A stretch of 64,000 nucleotides of DNA. Origin: UBA11740 sp049273695 (lineage in GTDB: Bacteria > Acidobacteriota > Blastocatellia > Pyrinomonadales > Pyrinomonadaceae). Position 1 is the stretch's first letter, and the number at the start of each line of letters is the position of its first letter. The stretch lies in NCBI GenBank assembly GCA_049273695.1, contig JBASRE010000042.1, positions 386,471-450,470 on the forward strand, given 5' to 3'. The position numbers and the translations under genes are program-made. Below are positions 47,509 through 56,491 of this stretch, in pieces. Under the pieces are notes generated by a model, which saw only the letters and a program-made list of their open reading frames with translations, had not been told where the DNA came from and ran no database searches.

Positions 47509-47904
47509 ATGTCTGACTACAAATGCCGCATCCTTTACGTTGATGATCACGAAGATAGTGCTGAGATGCTGAAACTTGTGCTGGCGGACGTGGACTATGA
47601 AGTTGAATCCGCGCGCACGGTCAAGCAGGCGGTAGAGATGGCTGCGACGATTGAGTTCGATCTCTACGTCCTGGACAAGCGTCTGCCTGACGGCTCCGGC
47701 TTGGAATTGCTCAAGCAGCTGGAAAAATTAACGCCCGGTATCCCCAGCATCGTTTACACGGGCGATGTTTACGAAGTGCATCGTGAACAAGCCATGGCCG
47801 CGGGAGCACACGCCTTCGTGTGCAAACCCGACATTGAAACGCTGATCAAAACTGTGCACGAGTTTCTTTCCCAGCGTGAGTGCGCCACGGCAGCATCCGC
47901 TTGA
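47509..47904 (+). CDS. Single-domain response regulator
   Basis: This 131-aa receiver domain has D12/D13, phospho-acceptor D56, T84 and K106 in CKPD. There is no output domain. AGGAGG lies upstream. The next gene begins 29 bp after its stop and two more follow closely, so it leads a small operon. It may relay phosphate to a histidine kinase network encoded elsewhere or control its operon partners by contact. Confidence 0.9.
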   Translation: MSDYKCRILYVDDHEDSAEMLKLVLADVDYEVESARTVKQAVEMAATIEFDLYVLDKRLPDGSGLELLKQLEKLTPGIPSIVYTGDVYEVHREQAMAAGAHAFVCKPDIETLIKTVHEFLSQRECATAASA

Positions 47905-47933
47905 CGCCAAGTGCTTCCGGCGGCACTGCCGAG

Positions 47934-48962
47934 ATGAAGAAAATGAGATTTGAGTTCTACAGCGAAGCGATCGCCGCCGAGCCGAAGCTCTCGGTTGACG
48001 GTACCGTCGACAACGCGATTCACTTTTCGCACTGGAAGGGAAACGAAACACCTGCGTTGGTGAAGGCCGATACCTCGACTGAGATCGCACTGAATGTCGT
48101 TGCCGCCGCGAATCGCGATCAACTGACGCAGGGAATCGATCTCGTCACGAACAATCACTTCGATACTGACGGCGTGCTGTCTGTCTGGGCGATGCTGAAC
48201 GGCGAACGCGCGCTCGCGTTGCGCGAGCAATTGATTTCCGCGGCCGAGGCCGGCGATTTCTGCGAGTTGAGTAGTGTGGGCGGCGTGCGCGCGAGCATCG
48301 TGATTCAGGGATCGGATTCGCCGACTGATAAGTCGGGGTCGCCACTGGCGCGGCAGCTGGCGGGCGAAGAGATCACTGACGAAGGGCGCGCCTATGAACT
48401 GGTTCTGCCACACGTCGAGCGTGTGATCACCGACACGAATGCCTTCGAAGATTTGTGGCGCGAATCATGGACACGAATCGAAGCTGCGCTCGACAGTTTT
48501 GCGAAGGGCGTATCACGCGTTGAAGAAGATACTCAGGCAAGGTTGTCGGTGGTGACGCTGGCGCCTGCTGTTTTTGGAGCCATCGGCTTTGACCCGTATC
48601 ACCATTCGGCCCCTTTCACAGCGATTTCGCACCACGCGCATGGCGAGCTTTTCCTGATCGCAACGCCGCTCGGCGACGGTTGGGCTTACCGCATCGATTA
48701 TCCGTACTACTCCTGGGCCGAGACCGTCGTACGTCCGCGGATCGCGCGTCGCGATTTTAGTTCGCTCGTCCGTCAGTTCAATGACCTCGAGAAAAGCAGC
48801 ACCGGTCGTTGGCAAACAGATGACAGCGAGCTCGCATCGGCGATCAAGTTTCGCGACGACCACGGAAAACTTGCCGCGTCGAAATTGACGCCCGACACCG
48901 TGGCCGGCCATCTCCGGGTCGCCGTCTCCGACCCCGTTGCCGCTGAAGCCCACCATGCCTGA
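47934..48962 (+). CDS. DUF6687-like protein
   Basis: The protein is 342 aa from ATG 47934. A longer frame to 47880 overlaps the regulator gene. Visible motifs are IHFSHWKGNETPALVKADTS near the start, HFDTDGVLSVW, and a C-terminal RWQTDDSELASA segment. The HFDTDG motif recalls the metal-binding DxD of DHH phosphoesterases, but similarity elsewhere is not evident. The assignment to the DUF6687 group is tentative. The methyltransferase gene overlaps its 3' end by 8 bp, so the two are translationally coupled. Confidence 0.7.
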   Translation: MKKMRFEFYSEAIAAEPKLSVDGTVDNAIHFSHWKGNETPALVKADTSTEIALNVVAAANRDQLTQGIDLVTNNHFDTDGVLSVWAMLNGERALALREQLISAAEAGDFCELSSVGGVRASIVIQGSDSPTDKSGSPLARQLAGEEITDEGRAYELVLPHVERVITDTNAFEDLWRESWTRIEAALDSFAKGVSRVEEDTQARLSVVTLAPAVFGAIGFDPYHHSAPFTAISHHAHGELFLIATPLGDGWAYRIDYPYYSWAETVVRPRIARRDFSSLVRQFNDLEKSSTGRWQTDDSELASAIKFRDDHGKLAASKLTPDTVAGHLRVAVSDPVAAEAHHA

Positions 48963-49542
48963 TTGGGACCAGCGGTATCGCAACGGCGAGCACGCTACTA
49001 AAGAACCTTCGCCGCTCCTCCGTACAGCGATCGAGAGTCTGAAGCCGGGACGCGCCCTCGACGTTGCGTGCGGTGTCGGTCGTCACGCGATCCTTCTCGC
49101 GGAGCTCGGCTGGCAAGTGACGGCGGTCGATTCTTCGCGCGTTGGCATTGAGATCCTGCAACAACGTGCGCGTGAAGCCGGTGTCGCGGTCGAAACGCGC
49201 GTCGCGGATCTAGAATCTGGCGAGTTTCAGATCGAACCCGAAACTTACGATCTGATTTGCGTCTTCTATTACCTGAAGCGCGATCTGTTTTCGCCCATCC
49301 GCGCGGGCGTCAAACCGGGCGGTACCGTCGTCGCCGCTATTCACCTTAACGACGGGAAAGAGGACGCGAAGCCTTCGAATCCCGCGTTCCTGCTGGAGCC
49401 GGGTGAACTAAAACAATTGTTTGCAGATTGGGAGATCACGTACTATCGCGAAGGCGAATCAGACGAAGGCGGTCATCATCACGACACCGCGTATCTGGTT
49501 GGGCGCAAGCCTCCGGAATTGAGTCAGTACCACCTGCGGTAG
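48955..49542 (+). CDS. Class I SAM-dependent methyltransferase
   Basis: The protein is 195 aa from ATG 48955, which overlaps the previous stop. The SAM-binding motif I is ALDVACGVGRHA and the acidic strand-2 end is VTAVDSS, as in TehB-like small-molecule methyltransferases. The substrate is unknown. The last residues, SQYHLR and the TAG stop, are encoded by a copy of intergenic repeat K. The natural end of the gene may therefore have been replaced or extended by the repeat. Confidence 0.87.
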   Translation: MPDWDQRYRNGEHATKEPSPLLRTAIESLKPGRALDVACGVGRHAILLAELGWQVTAVDSSRVGIEILQQRAREAGVAVETRVADLESGEFQIEPETYDLICVFYYLKRDLFSPIRAGVKPGGTVVAAIHLNDGKEDAKPSNPAFLLEPGELKQLFADWEITYYREGESDEGGHHHDTAYLVGRKPPELSQYHLR

Positions 49543-49552
49543 CGGGCGGGTA
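49523..49552. repeat. Repeat family K, copy 3, overlapping a gene end
   Basis: GTCAGTACCACCTGCGG followed by TAGCGGGCGGG matches the other K copies. It supplies the last codons and the stop codon of the methyltransferase. Confidence 0.7.
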
Positions 49553-49578
49553 TCACCAGGCCGTCACCATCATTTAGG

Positions 49579-49890
49579 ATGGCGGGAACGAGTGAAATTG
49601 AACGACAGCACGAGGTAATAACTTTGGAACTCGACGATTATGTGAAGGAACTCGCTGAGCAGGTTGGCACAGCTATCAACGAATCCGTTCAGGATTCGCC
49701 CACCGTCGCCGCCGCGATCGACCGGTTACGCGAAGCAGGATTCGATATGGAGCTGACTTTGAAGCTTGAAATCGGCTTGCGCCCGCAGACAGATGACGAA
49801 CGCGAACGGCAGAGTGATGGATCTCTGGAATTGACTGAGGAAGACGTGCGGATTCTGCGCTCGATGAAGATTAAGATCGATCCGGAGTGA
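49579..49890 (+). CDS. Small acidic hypothetical protein
   Basis: I do not recognise this 103-aa protein. It is acidic and probably helical (LDDYVKELAEQVGTAINESV and AAAIDRLREAGF), with a short strand ELTLKLEIGL and a helical end (LTEEDVRILRSMKI). It starts 36 bp after the methyltransferase and probably belongs to the response-regulator operon. The start codon has no clear ribosome site. Confidence 0.6.
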   Translation: MAGTSEIERQHEVITLELDDYVKELAEQVGTAINESVQDSPTVAAAIDRLREAGFDMELTLKLEIGLRPQTDDERERQSDGSLELTEEDVRILRSMKIKIDPE

Positions 49891-49935
49891 GGAGCTTTTT
49901 CGATTTGAGATCTTAGATTTGCGATCGCCATTCAT

Positions 49936-50077
49936 CGCGCCGTAGGCGCGAAATGTTTATAGAACCCGAGTACCAGGAAACAGTTGCCCGTGAGAACGAA
50001 CGTCGTTGTTCGTTCTCGCGGGCTCAAGCATCTTGGGGCAGCGTGATTTCTATAGACATTAAGCGCCTACGGCGCTT
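49936..50077. repeat. Palindromic repeat family C, copy 2
   Basis: The outer arms are GCGCCGTAGGCGC and GCGCCTACGGCGC. Next come AAATGTTTATAG and CTATAGACATT, then a central hairpin (GAGAACGAACG, CGTTCGTTCTCG-like). It lies upstream of atpD. The remaining part of the gap, 50078-50306, shows no gene. Confidence 0.8.
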
Positions 50078-50306
50078 TTACGATCGCGTCACTCCCTGGC
50101 TCGTCCGTTCCGGTCAACTACTGCCGACGAGCGCCGCCTACTCCTATTCGACTGCATTACTCGGTACGAAACCGCGCCCGGATTTGCCCGTTTTTCGGCG
50201 TTTTGTGAACATTGTGGGGCTGTGCTAACCTCTCCCTTCTTTAAAACCCTTCCAGTTTCGATCTGTAAGGCTTCAGCTTTAATTCGAAGGAGTTGACTGA
50301 ATAAAT

Positions 50307-51824
50307 ATGGCTACGTCTAACGGCGCTGCGGCGAACGGTCACGTCGGCAAAGTTGTGCAAATCATCGGCCCGGTGGTCGACGTTGAGTTTGGCGAAGGCT
50401 ACCTGCCGCCGATTTATCAGGCGCTGCGGATTACGTCCGACGGCTTCGAAGTCCCGGATCCGATCAACGTCATCGCGGAAGTGCAGCAGCACCTCGGCGA
50501 AGGCCGCGTGCGCGCCGTATCGATGCTGCCGACCGACGGCATGGTCCGCGGCATGAATGCCACCGACACGGGCGGCCCGATTACCGTTCCGGTCGGCGAA
50601 GGTACGCTGGGACGCGTTATGAACGTGATTGGCGACCCGGTGGACAATCTTGGCGACATTCCGCATCAGCAGCGCTATCCGATTCATCGTCACGCGCCGG
50701 CGTTCGACGAGCAATCAACTGAACTCCAGATGTTCGAAACGGGAATCAAGGTCATCGACCTGATTCAACCATTTCTCCGCGGCGGCAAGATCGGTTTGTT
50801 CGGCGGCGCGGGCGTCGGCAAGACCGTCATCGTGATGGAGTTGATCAACAACATCGCGAAGGCGCGCTCAGGCTTTTCCGTGTTCGCCGGCGTTGGCGAG
50901 CGCACGCGCGAAGGAAACGATCTGCTGCGCGAAATGGTCGAGTCGAAGGTTATCGATTTTGGCGAGGCGTTCTATCAGAACCTGGAAGAGACCGGCGTCT
51001 TCGACATGACCAAGGCCGATCTCAAGGCCATTGAGAATTCGAAAGTATCTCTGATCTACGGACAGATGACTGAGCCGCCGGGAGCGCGTCTGCGCGTGGC
51101 ACTTTCGGGACTGACCGTCGCCGAATATTTCCGCGACCAGGGCATGGACGTTCTGCTCTTCATCGACAACATCTTCAGGTTTACGCAGGCAGGTTCCGAA
51201 GTATCGGCGCTGTTAGGCCGCATGCCTTCGGCGGTGGGTTATCAGCCGAACCTCGCGAGCGAAATGGGCGAGATGCAGGAACGAATTACTTCAACAAAGA
51301 CCGGCTCGATCACTTCGATTCAGGCCGTGTACGTGCCGGCCGACGATTACACCGATCCGGCGCCGGCGACTACGTTCGCGCACCTCGATGCGGTCACCGC
51401 GCTGTCGCGCCAGATCGTCGAACTGGGAATTTATCCGGCCGTCGATCCGTTGGCGTCGTCATCGCGTATTCTCGACCCGCGCATTGTCGGCGAGGACCAC
51501 TACAACACAACGATGGCGGTTAAGCAGATTCTGCAGCGCTACAAAGATCTGCAGGACATCATCGCGATTCTCGGTCTCGACGAATTGTCTGATGAGGACA
51601 AGCTGAGTGTTTCGCGCGCGCGCAAGATTCAAAAGTTCTTCTCGCAGCCGTTCCACGTCGCGTCCCAGTTCACCGGCCGCGAAGGCAAGTACGTGAAGCT
51701 GGAAGACACGATCAAAGGCTTCAAAGAAATCATCGACGGCAAGCACGACGACCTTCCGGAGCAGGCTTTCTACATGGTTGGCACGATCGATGAAGTGATC
51801 GAAGCCGCGAAGAAGATGGAATAA
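50307..51824 (+). CDS. atpD: F1F0 ATP synthase subunit beta
   Basis: The 505-aa catalytic subunit has Walker A GGAGVGKT, the GERTREGNDL motif, the Walker B LLFIDNIFR and ALLGRMPSAVGYQP. It forms the ATP-making site with the alpha subunit and is at its normal length. Only atpC follows. The other ATP synthase genes must be elsewhere, so this is a split operon. GAAGGAG lies about 15 bp upstream of the ATG, farther than usual. Confidence 0.98.
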   Translation: MATSNGAAANGHVGKVVQIIGPVVDVEFGEGYLPPIYQALRITSDGFEVPDPINVIAEVQQHLGEGRVRAVSMLPTDGMVRGMNATDTGGPITVPVGEGTLGRVMNVIGDPVDNLGDIPHQQRYPIHRHAPAFDEQSTELQMFETGIKVIDLIQPFLRGGKIGLFGGAGVGKTVIVMELINNIAKARSGFSVFAGVGERTREGNDLLREMVESKVIDFGEAFYQNLEETGVFDMTKADLKAIENSKVSLIYGQMTEPPGARLRVALSGLTVAEYFRDQGMDVLLFIDNIFRFTQAGSEVSALLGRMPSAVGYQPNLASEMGEMQERITSTKTGSITSIQAVYVPADDYTDPAPATTFAHLDAVTALSRQIVELGIYPAVDPLASSSRILDPRIVGEDHYNTTMAVKQILQRYKDLQDIIAILGLDELSDEDKLSVSRARKIQKFFSQPFHVASQFTGREGKYVKLEDTIKGFKEIIDGKHDDLPEQAFYMVGTIDEVIEAAKKME

Positions 51825-51830
51825 GAGAAT

Positions 51831-51924
51831 TGATTCATTGATCCATTGACTCATTGATTCATTTATTTGAATCAACCTGACGAAGGGACCAATGATTCAA
51901 TGGATCAATGAGTAAATGATTCAA
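51831..51924. repeat. Palindromic repeat family H, in the atpD-atpC gap
   Basis: TGATTCATTGATCCATTGA faces TCAATGGATCAATGAG and its tail ATGATTCAATGG. The unit fills the gap between atpD and atpC, and its right edge contains the atpC start codon at 51924. No Shine-Dalgarno sequence is visible for atpC. Confidence 0.75.
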
Positions 51925-52331
51925 TGGCTGACCAGCTCCAATTAGAAGTAGTAACGCCGGAACGCCGGGTTCTTTCTGAGTCCGTGAGCTCTGTAACTGT
52001 CCCCGGTCGCAACGGCGAGATGCAGATTCTGCCGGGCCACGCCGCGCTAATCTCGGAACTGAAAACCGGCGTGCTCACCTACAATCAAGACGGCACAACT
52101 CAGCAATTGCACGTGTCGGGCGGATTCGTGGAAGTCAGCGACGATCGCGTTTCGGTATTGGCTGAAATCGCCGAACGTCCCGAAGAAATCGACGCTGCGC
52201 GCGCTCGACTTGCACGCGACCACACTGAAAAGCAGTTGAGTGCGTGGAGTGGGACTGAAGAAGATTTTGAAAAGGCCCGGGTTAAGCTGGAGCGATCGAT
52301 GGTGAGACTTCAGCTGGCGTCCTCTCGTTAG
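51924..52331 (+). CDS. atpC: F1F0 ATP synthase subunit epsilon
   Basis: The 135-aa epsilon subunit has the N-terminal beta sandwich (LEVVTPERRVLSESV, PGRNGEMQILPGHA) and a two-helix C-terminal region (EIDAARARLARD, FEKARVKLERS). It couples and regulates rotation in F1. Its ATG lies inside the edge of repeat H, which lacks a ribosome site. Translation may therefore depend on coupling with atpD through the 99-nt structured gap. Confidence 0.95.
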   Translation: MADQLQLEVVTPERRVLSESVSSVTVPGRNGEMQILPGHAALISELKTGVLTYNQDGTTQQLHVSGGFVEVSDDRVSVLAEIAERPEEIDAARARLARDHTEKQLSAWSGTEEDFEKARVKLERSMVRLQLASSR

Positions 52332-52334
52332 GAA

Positions 52335-52420
52335 GTCAGTACCACCTGCGTCAGCAGGTGGGACAAACACGCTACTCAAGTTGAACACTTGATCCATCCG
52401 CTTACGCGGATGGTACTGAC
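52335..52420. repeat. Palindromic repeat family K, copy 4
   Basis: The outer arms GTCAGTACCA and TGGTACTGAC are exact complements, with hairpins CCACCTGCGTCAGCAGGTGG and CCATCCGCTTACGCGGATGG inside. It fills the gap between the convergent atpC and pdxJ genes and probably acts as a bidirectional terminator. Confidence 0.75.
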
Positions 52421-52423
52421 CTG

Positions 52424-53170
52424 TTAGCGACCTATAGCGTCGCGAATCTCGCGCACCGCCTGATCCAATCCAACAAATACCGCCCGCGATACGATGTGAT
52501 GGCCGATGTTGAATTCCGCAATTTCGCTTATCTGTGCGACGGCGCCGACGTTTCTGGTCGTCAATCCGTGACCAGCCGCAACGTGTAAGCCGTATTGAGC
52601 AGCGAGTGCCGCGCCTTCACGCAGACGCCGCAGCTCGTGATTCGCTCGCGCCGCTCCCTCGCCATGAATTCCCGCGGCGCCCAGAGTCGCTTCCGCGTAG
52701 GCGGCCGTGCATAACTCGACCTGTTGAGCGTTCACCTCACGCGCAGCTTCGATTTGTTCCGGATCGGGATCGATGAAGAGGCTCGTCAGGATGCCGCATT
52801 CGCGTAGCTTACTTACCGCGGCGCGCACTATGGCGATATTCGTCCGCACATTCAATCCGCCTTCCGTGGTGATTTCACGCGGATTTTCGGGCACCAACGA
52901 TACTGCGTCAGGCCCAACGTCGATCACGATCTTTAACATTTCTTCCGTGGCCGCCATCTCGACATTCAAGTAAGTCGTGACGGCTTGTCGCAACACGAAC
53001 AGATCAGCATCCTGAATGTGACGCCGGTCTCCGCGAATGTGGACCGTGATGCCGTCTGCGCCGGCTTGTTCGCAGATCATTGCGGCGGCGACCACACTGG
53101 GTTCAATCGTGCGGCGCGCCTGGCGCACCGTAGCGACGTGATCGATGTTGACGTTGAGTCTCGCAGTCAT
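52424..53170 (-). CDS. pdxJ: Pyridoxine 5'-phosphate synthase
   Basis: The 248-aa TIM-barrel enzyme condenses deoxyxylulose 5-phosphate with aminoacetone phosphate in the DXP-dependent vitamin B6 pathway. Catalytic positions are retained: His in ITVHIRG, Glu in LNVEMA and His in AGHGLT. The loop reads RGDRRHI where E. coli has REDRRHI. It follows the glycosyltransferase gene on the minus strand with a 43-bp gap. Confidence 0.97.
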   Translation of the reverse strand: MTARLNVNIDHVATVRQARRTIEPSVVAAAMICEQAGADGITVHIRGDRRHIQDADLFVLRQAVTTYLNVEMAATEEMLKIVIDVGPDAVSLVPENPREITTEGGLNVRTNIAIVRAAVSKLRECGILTSLFIDPDPEQIEAAREVNAQQVELCTAAYAEATLGAAGIHGEGAARANHELRRLREGAALAAQYGLHVAAGHGLTTRNVGAVAQISEIAEFNIGHHIVSRAVFVGLDQAVREIRDAIGR

Positions 53171-53213
53171 TCGGACAAAGGCAAAAGGTAAAAGTAAAAA
53201 GGCAAAAGATCAA

Positions 53214-54008
53214 TTAGGCCGTCACCGCGCGCGGAACGTCTTGAGTCGCCGCTGCTCGTGCTGCTTCGATCGCTGCGTCGTAATCACCCCGCGCCGCGGC
53301 GCGCCGAATCCGCCATACTTCATCAACCATTCGGAAGCTGTCGCGAATTACCGAAACCTTGCTGGCCGCGTCGTTATTCCAGCGCACCGGGATCTCGCTT
53401 AACCGCAGCTCGGCAAGGTGCGCAACGTAGATTAGTTCGACGTCGAAGCCGAAGCGATCGATTTGCACGCTTTCAATCAAAGGCCGGCAGACGCTCATGC
53501 GGAAAGCTTTGAACCCGCACTGTGTGTCCCAAAATGGCAAGCCGGTCGCCGCGCGCACAATCAAATTGAAGAGCCGCCCGCCCTGTTCGCGTCGCCATGG
53601 TTGATGAACTCCAATCAGTGAACGATCCAATGCACGCGAGCCAAAGGTCACATCGAACTCGCCACTTTGAATCGGATCGACCAGCTTCGGAGTTTCAGTA
53701 ATTGGCGTCGAAAGATCTGCGTCGGTAAACAGCACCACCTCAGCGGCGGCTGATAACAAGCCAACCCGCACCGCATAGCCCTTGCCGCGATTCTGCTCGT
53801 AACGAATTACGCGGGCGCTCACGACTCCCGATTTAGCGATTGCCCTTTCCGCGACACCGGCAGTGTCATCGGTTGAACCATCATCCACCACAATTACTTC
53901 CGAGGATTCAAAATGCTCGTTCAAATATTCAACAATCCTTGAGAGCGAGCGGCCCAGGCGCGCCGCTTCATTGTAAGCGGGGACGACGATTGTCAATTGC
54001 GGCGGCAT
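53214..54008 (-). CDS. Dolichyl-phosphate-type GT2 glycosyltransferase
   Basis: This 264-aa GT-A fold enzyme has the opening LTIVVPAYNEAARL, VVDDGSTDD and the metal-binding DAD in LFTDADLS. The sequence resembles dolichyl-phosphate glucose or mannose synthases, which load a sugar on a polyprenyl phosphate. No C-terminal TM helices are present. It is probably the first gene of an operon with pdxJ. Confidence 0.9.
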   Translation of the reverse strand: MPPQLTIVVPAYNEAARLGRSLSRIVEYLNEHFESSEVIVVDDGSTDDTAGVAERAIAKSGVVSARVIRYEQNRGKGYAVRVGLLSAAAEVVLFTDADLSTPITETPKLVDPIQSGEFDVTFGSRALDRSLIGVHQPWRREQGGRLFNLIVRAATGLPFWDTQCGFKAFRMSVCRPLIESVQIDRFGFDVELIYVAHLAELRLSEIPVRWNNDAASKVSVIRDSFRMVDEVWRIRRAAARGDYDAAIEAARAAATQDVPRAVTA

Positions 54009-54076
54009 AGAAAACGCATTGTCCGTGAAGATTCGCAGGCAGACAAGCGACCGTTTGGAGGGCTGATCGTATTTTG

Positions 54077-54178
54077 TCTTTGCTATCCGTTGCGACTCTG
54101 CGTCTTAGCGTGAAATGCCTTCCAGGATCGGGCCGGCTTCATGCAAAGGCGCCAAGCCGCAAAGACACGCAAAGCAGG
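54077..54178. repeat. Palindromic repeat family E, copy 2
   Basis: The left arm reads TCTTTGCTATCCGTTGCG and CTTAGCGTGAAATGCC. The right arm reads TTCATGCAAAGGCGCCAAG and CCGCAAAGACACGCAAAG. It sits in the divergent gap before the CtpA-like gene, where no gene is seen. Confidence 0.7.
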
Positions 54179-54276
54179 TTAAAGCACGCGTGAAACCTTC
54201 AGACAACCGGCTACGTTAGATCTCACACTCGGGGTGTGCCTCCGCGCTGTGATATATTTTTGTCACTGGTTTAGTC

Positions 54277-56055
54277 ATGACTCGCAGTTTTGCCATCGCC
54301 GCTTCGCTGATTCTGGTTACCGCAACCCTGGCCGGCGGCCTCTATTCGCGCTCGACGCGCCGGCGTCAGGCGTTGAACCTCGGCTCTTCGACGGTGTCTT
54401 CCGCCGCGGACAAGTACGAAGCCGAAAAAATTGAGGGCGACTACAGCGAAGCGATCGAAATGGTCGAACAGAACTATGCCGGCGAAATCGATTACGAAAA
54501 AGCGACCCAGGCAGCGATCCAGGGAATGCTGTTCACGCTGGATCCGCACTCGCTTTATTTTCCCTCCGCTGAATTCAAGAAACTGAAAGAGGACCAGGCG
54601 TCGAGCTTTTACGGCATTGGCGTGCAAATCCTGCGGCGCGGCAACGGCGTCTATGTGCAATCGGTAGTCGAGAGCACGCCCGCATCGCGTGCCGGATTGC
54701 GTTACGGGGATCGCATCGTCGAAGTTGACGGCAAAGACGCGCGCGAGTGGTCCAGCGACGAAGTTTCAAGAAACGTGCGCGGCGAACGGGGCAAGGAAGT
54801 CTCGATCAAAGTCGAACGTGCGGGCCAACCAGCCGGCACGAACTTCCGCATCGTTCGCGACGCGGTCCCGCTTCCGTCTATTCGCAACGCTTTCATGATC
54901 GCCCCCACCACCGGCTATATCGCCCTGATCGGCGGCTTTCAGCACACCACCCAGGAAGAGCTGCGCGATGCCATCGCCGATTTGAAGAAGGATGGGATGC
55001 GGCAACTCGTGCTGGATCTGCGAAACAATCCGGGCGGACTGCTCGATCAAGCGATCGACGTCTCGAGCGAGTTCCTGCCGCGCGACAAGGTTGTCGTCTC
55101 AGTAAAAGGCCGCAGTGAATACACCAAACCTGCCGTTTACAAATCAACCGGCAGCGACCCGGAAGACTTGCCGCTGGTTGTGCTGATTAATCGCAACAGC
55201 GCTTCGGCATCCGAGATTGTCGCCGGCGCAGTTCAGGATCATGGCCGTGGCCTGGTGGTCGGTGAAACCAGTTTCGGCAAGGGCCTTGTTCAGCACGTAT
55301 TTCAATTGCCCTTCACCACCGGATTGACGCTGACGACGGCGCGCTACTACACGCCGTACGGCCGATCGTTGCAGCGCGATTATTCGAGTGGCTCGCTCTA
55401 CGACTATTACGTGCGGCATGACGAGAGTGGCGAACAACAAGTGATCCAACCCGGCCAGCCTTCGCCGACTGAATCATCCGAGCCGCGCAGCTCGAACGCG
55501 CCGGCATTTCGCACCGCGGCGGGTAGAGTGTTTTACGGCGGAGGCGGCATCACGCCGGATATTGAAGCGCGGCCGTTGACCGCAACGCCCGTGCGCGCGC
55601 GGATTATCGAAGCGGCGTTCTACTTCACCAGGGAGCTGGCCGCGGGCCTGGTCCCCGGCGCTGAGTCGTATCGCATCGACAAGGTGGCGTACGATCGAAG
55701 TCCGAAGATGGCTGACTTTCCAATCACGGATCGCGTGATCGAAGCATTCAAGAATTTCGTGCGCAAGGACCCGTCCCGGCGCTTGAGCGACGAGCAGATC
55801 GACAACGACGTGGATTTCGTGAAGCTTCGTTTGCGGGACGAGGTAATCACAGCGGCGTTCGGCGCGGAGGAAGGTCAGCGGGTTTTGCTCGAAAGTGATC
55901 CGCAGGCATTGCGCGCCATCAGCGTTCTGCCGGAAGCGAAGCGACTTGCCGAAAGTGTTCGCAACGGCACGCCGGTCAGCTTCAATCTCAGGTTTGCCAA
56001 TCGTCCGACCATGCCATTTCTCCGCGAGTTCTTCGCCGAAGAAATTCTCACCTGA
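54277..56055 (+). CDS. Carboxy-terminal processing protease, S41 (CtpA-like)
   Basis: This 592-aa protein has a signal anchor at about 3-20, a PDZ domain (about 105-185, GIGVQILRRG through YGDRIVEVDG) and an S41 protease domain. The catalytic Ser is in RNSASASEI and the Lys in SFGKGLVQ, the usual Ser-Lys dyad. The C-terminal 150 residues are an extra helical region. It processes periplasmic or envelope proteins at their C-termini. It is monocistronic. Confidence 0.93.
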   Translation: MTRSFAIAASLILVTATLAGGLYSRSTRRRQALNLGSSTVSSAADKYEAEKIEGDYSEAIEMVEQNYAGEIDYEKATQAAIQGMLFTLDPHSLYFPSAEFKKLKEDQASSFYGIGVQILRRGNGVYVQSVVESTPASRAGLRYGDRIVEVDGKDAREWSSDEVSRNVRGERGKEVSIKVERAGQPAGTNFRIVRDAVPLPSIRNAFMIAPTTGYIALIGGFQHTTQEELRDAIADLKKDGMRQLVLDLRNNPGGLLDQAIDVSSEFLPRDKVVVSVKGRSEYTKPAVYKSTGSDPEDLPLVVLINRNSASASEIVAGAVQDHGRGLVVGETSFGKGLVQHVFQLPFTTGLTLTTARYYTPYGRSLQRDYSSGSLYDYYVRHDESGEQQVIQPGQPSPTESSEPRSSNAPAFRTAAGRVFYGGGGITPDIEARPLTATPVRARIIEAAFYFTRELAAGLVPGAESYRIDKVAYDRSPKMADFPITDRVIEAFKNFVRKDPSRRLSDEQIDNDVDFVKLRLRDEVITAAFGAEEGQRVLLESDPQALRAISVLPEAKRLAESVRNGTPVSFNLRFANRPTMPFLREFFAEEILT

Positions 56056-56130
56056 TAGTTAAAGAGATCCTCTCCTTCCAACGGCCTTAACAAAGTTGAG
56101 TGATCAAACTCTGGTTCCGCACCTGAATGG

Positions 56131-56367
56131 AACGCCGAAGGCGTTCGCAAATTCCAGCCCAGGGCAACGCCCTGGGTAGCCTCGTTGATTGTAAGAGGAA
56201 CTCTGAAAGAGTTCGCAAACCCAGAACAAAGAAACTCGGCAACCCTAAGGGTTGTGCCCTTTAGGTTGTTTCCCATTCGCGAACTCTTTCAGAGTTCGGG
56301 AGCGAGCTACGGAATCCGTCCCCAGGGCGTTGCCCTGGGCTAGGAATTAGCGAACGCCTTCGGCGTT
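56131..56367. repeat. Palindromic repeat family B, copy 2
   Basis: The outer arms are AACGCCGAAGGCGTTCGC and GCGAACGCCTTCGGCGTT, with the same inner hairpins as copy 1 (CCAGCCCAGGGC and CGCCCTGGGCTGG variants, AACTCTGAAAGAGTTCGC). It fills most of the gap between the CtpA-like and amidase genes. Confidence 0.85.
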
Positions 56368-56491
56368 AGCGAGATGCGTTGAGTCAACGATGAATCTCTC
56401 CCAAAGGGAGAGGGCAGAAAACTGCATTTGACTTTCTTTTCATCACCGCATAAGAAGTCCGCGTTCCAACACTTCTTTTCAGGAGTCCGCC

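Noticed and set aside
52424..53170. Inactive PdxJ because of RGDRRHI instead of REDRRHI
   Set aside because: The changed residue is not one of the catalytic His/Glu/His set, which are all present.
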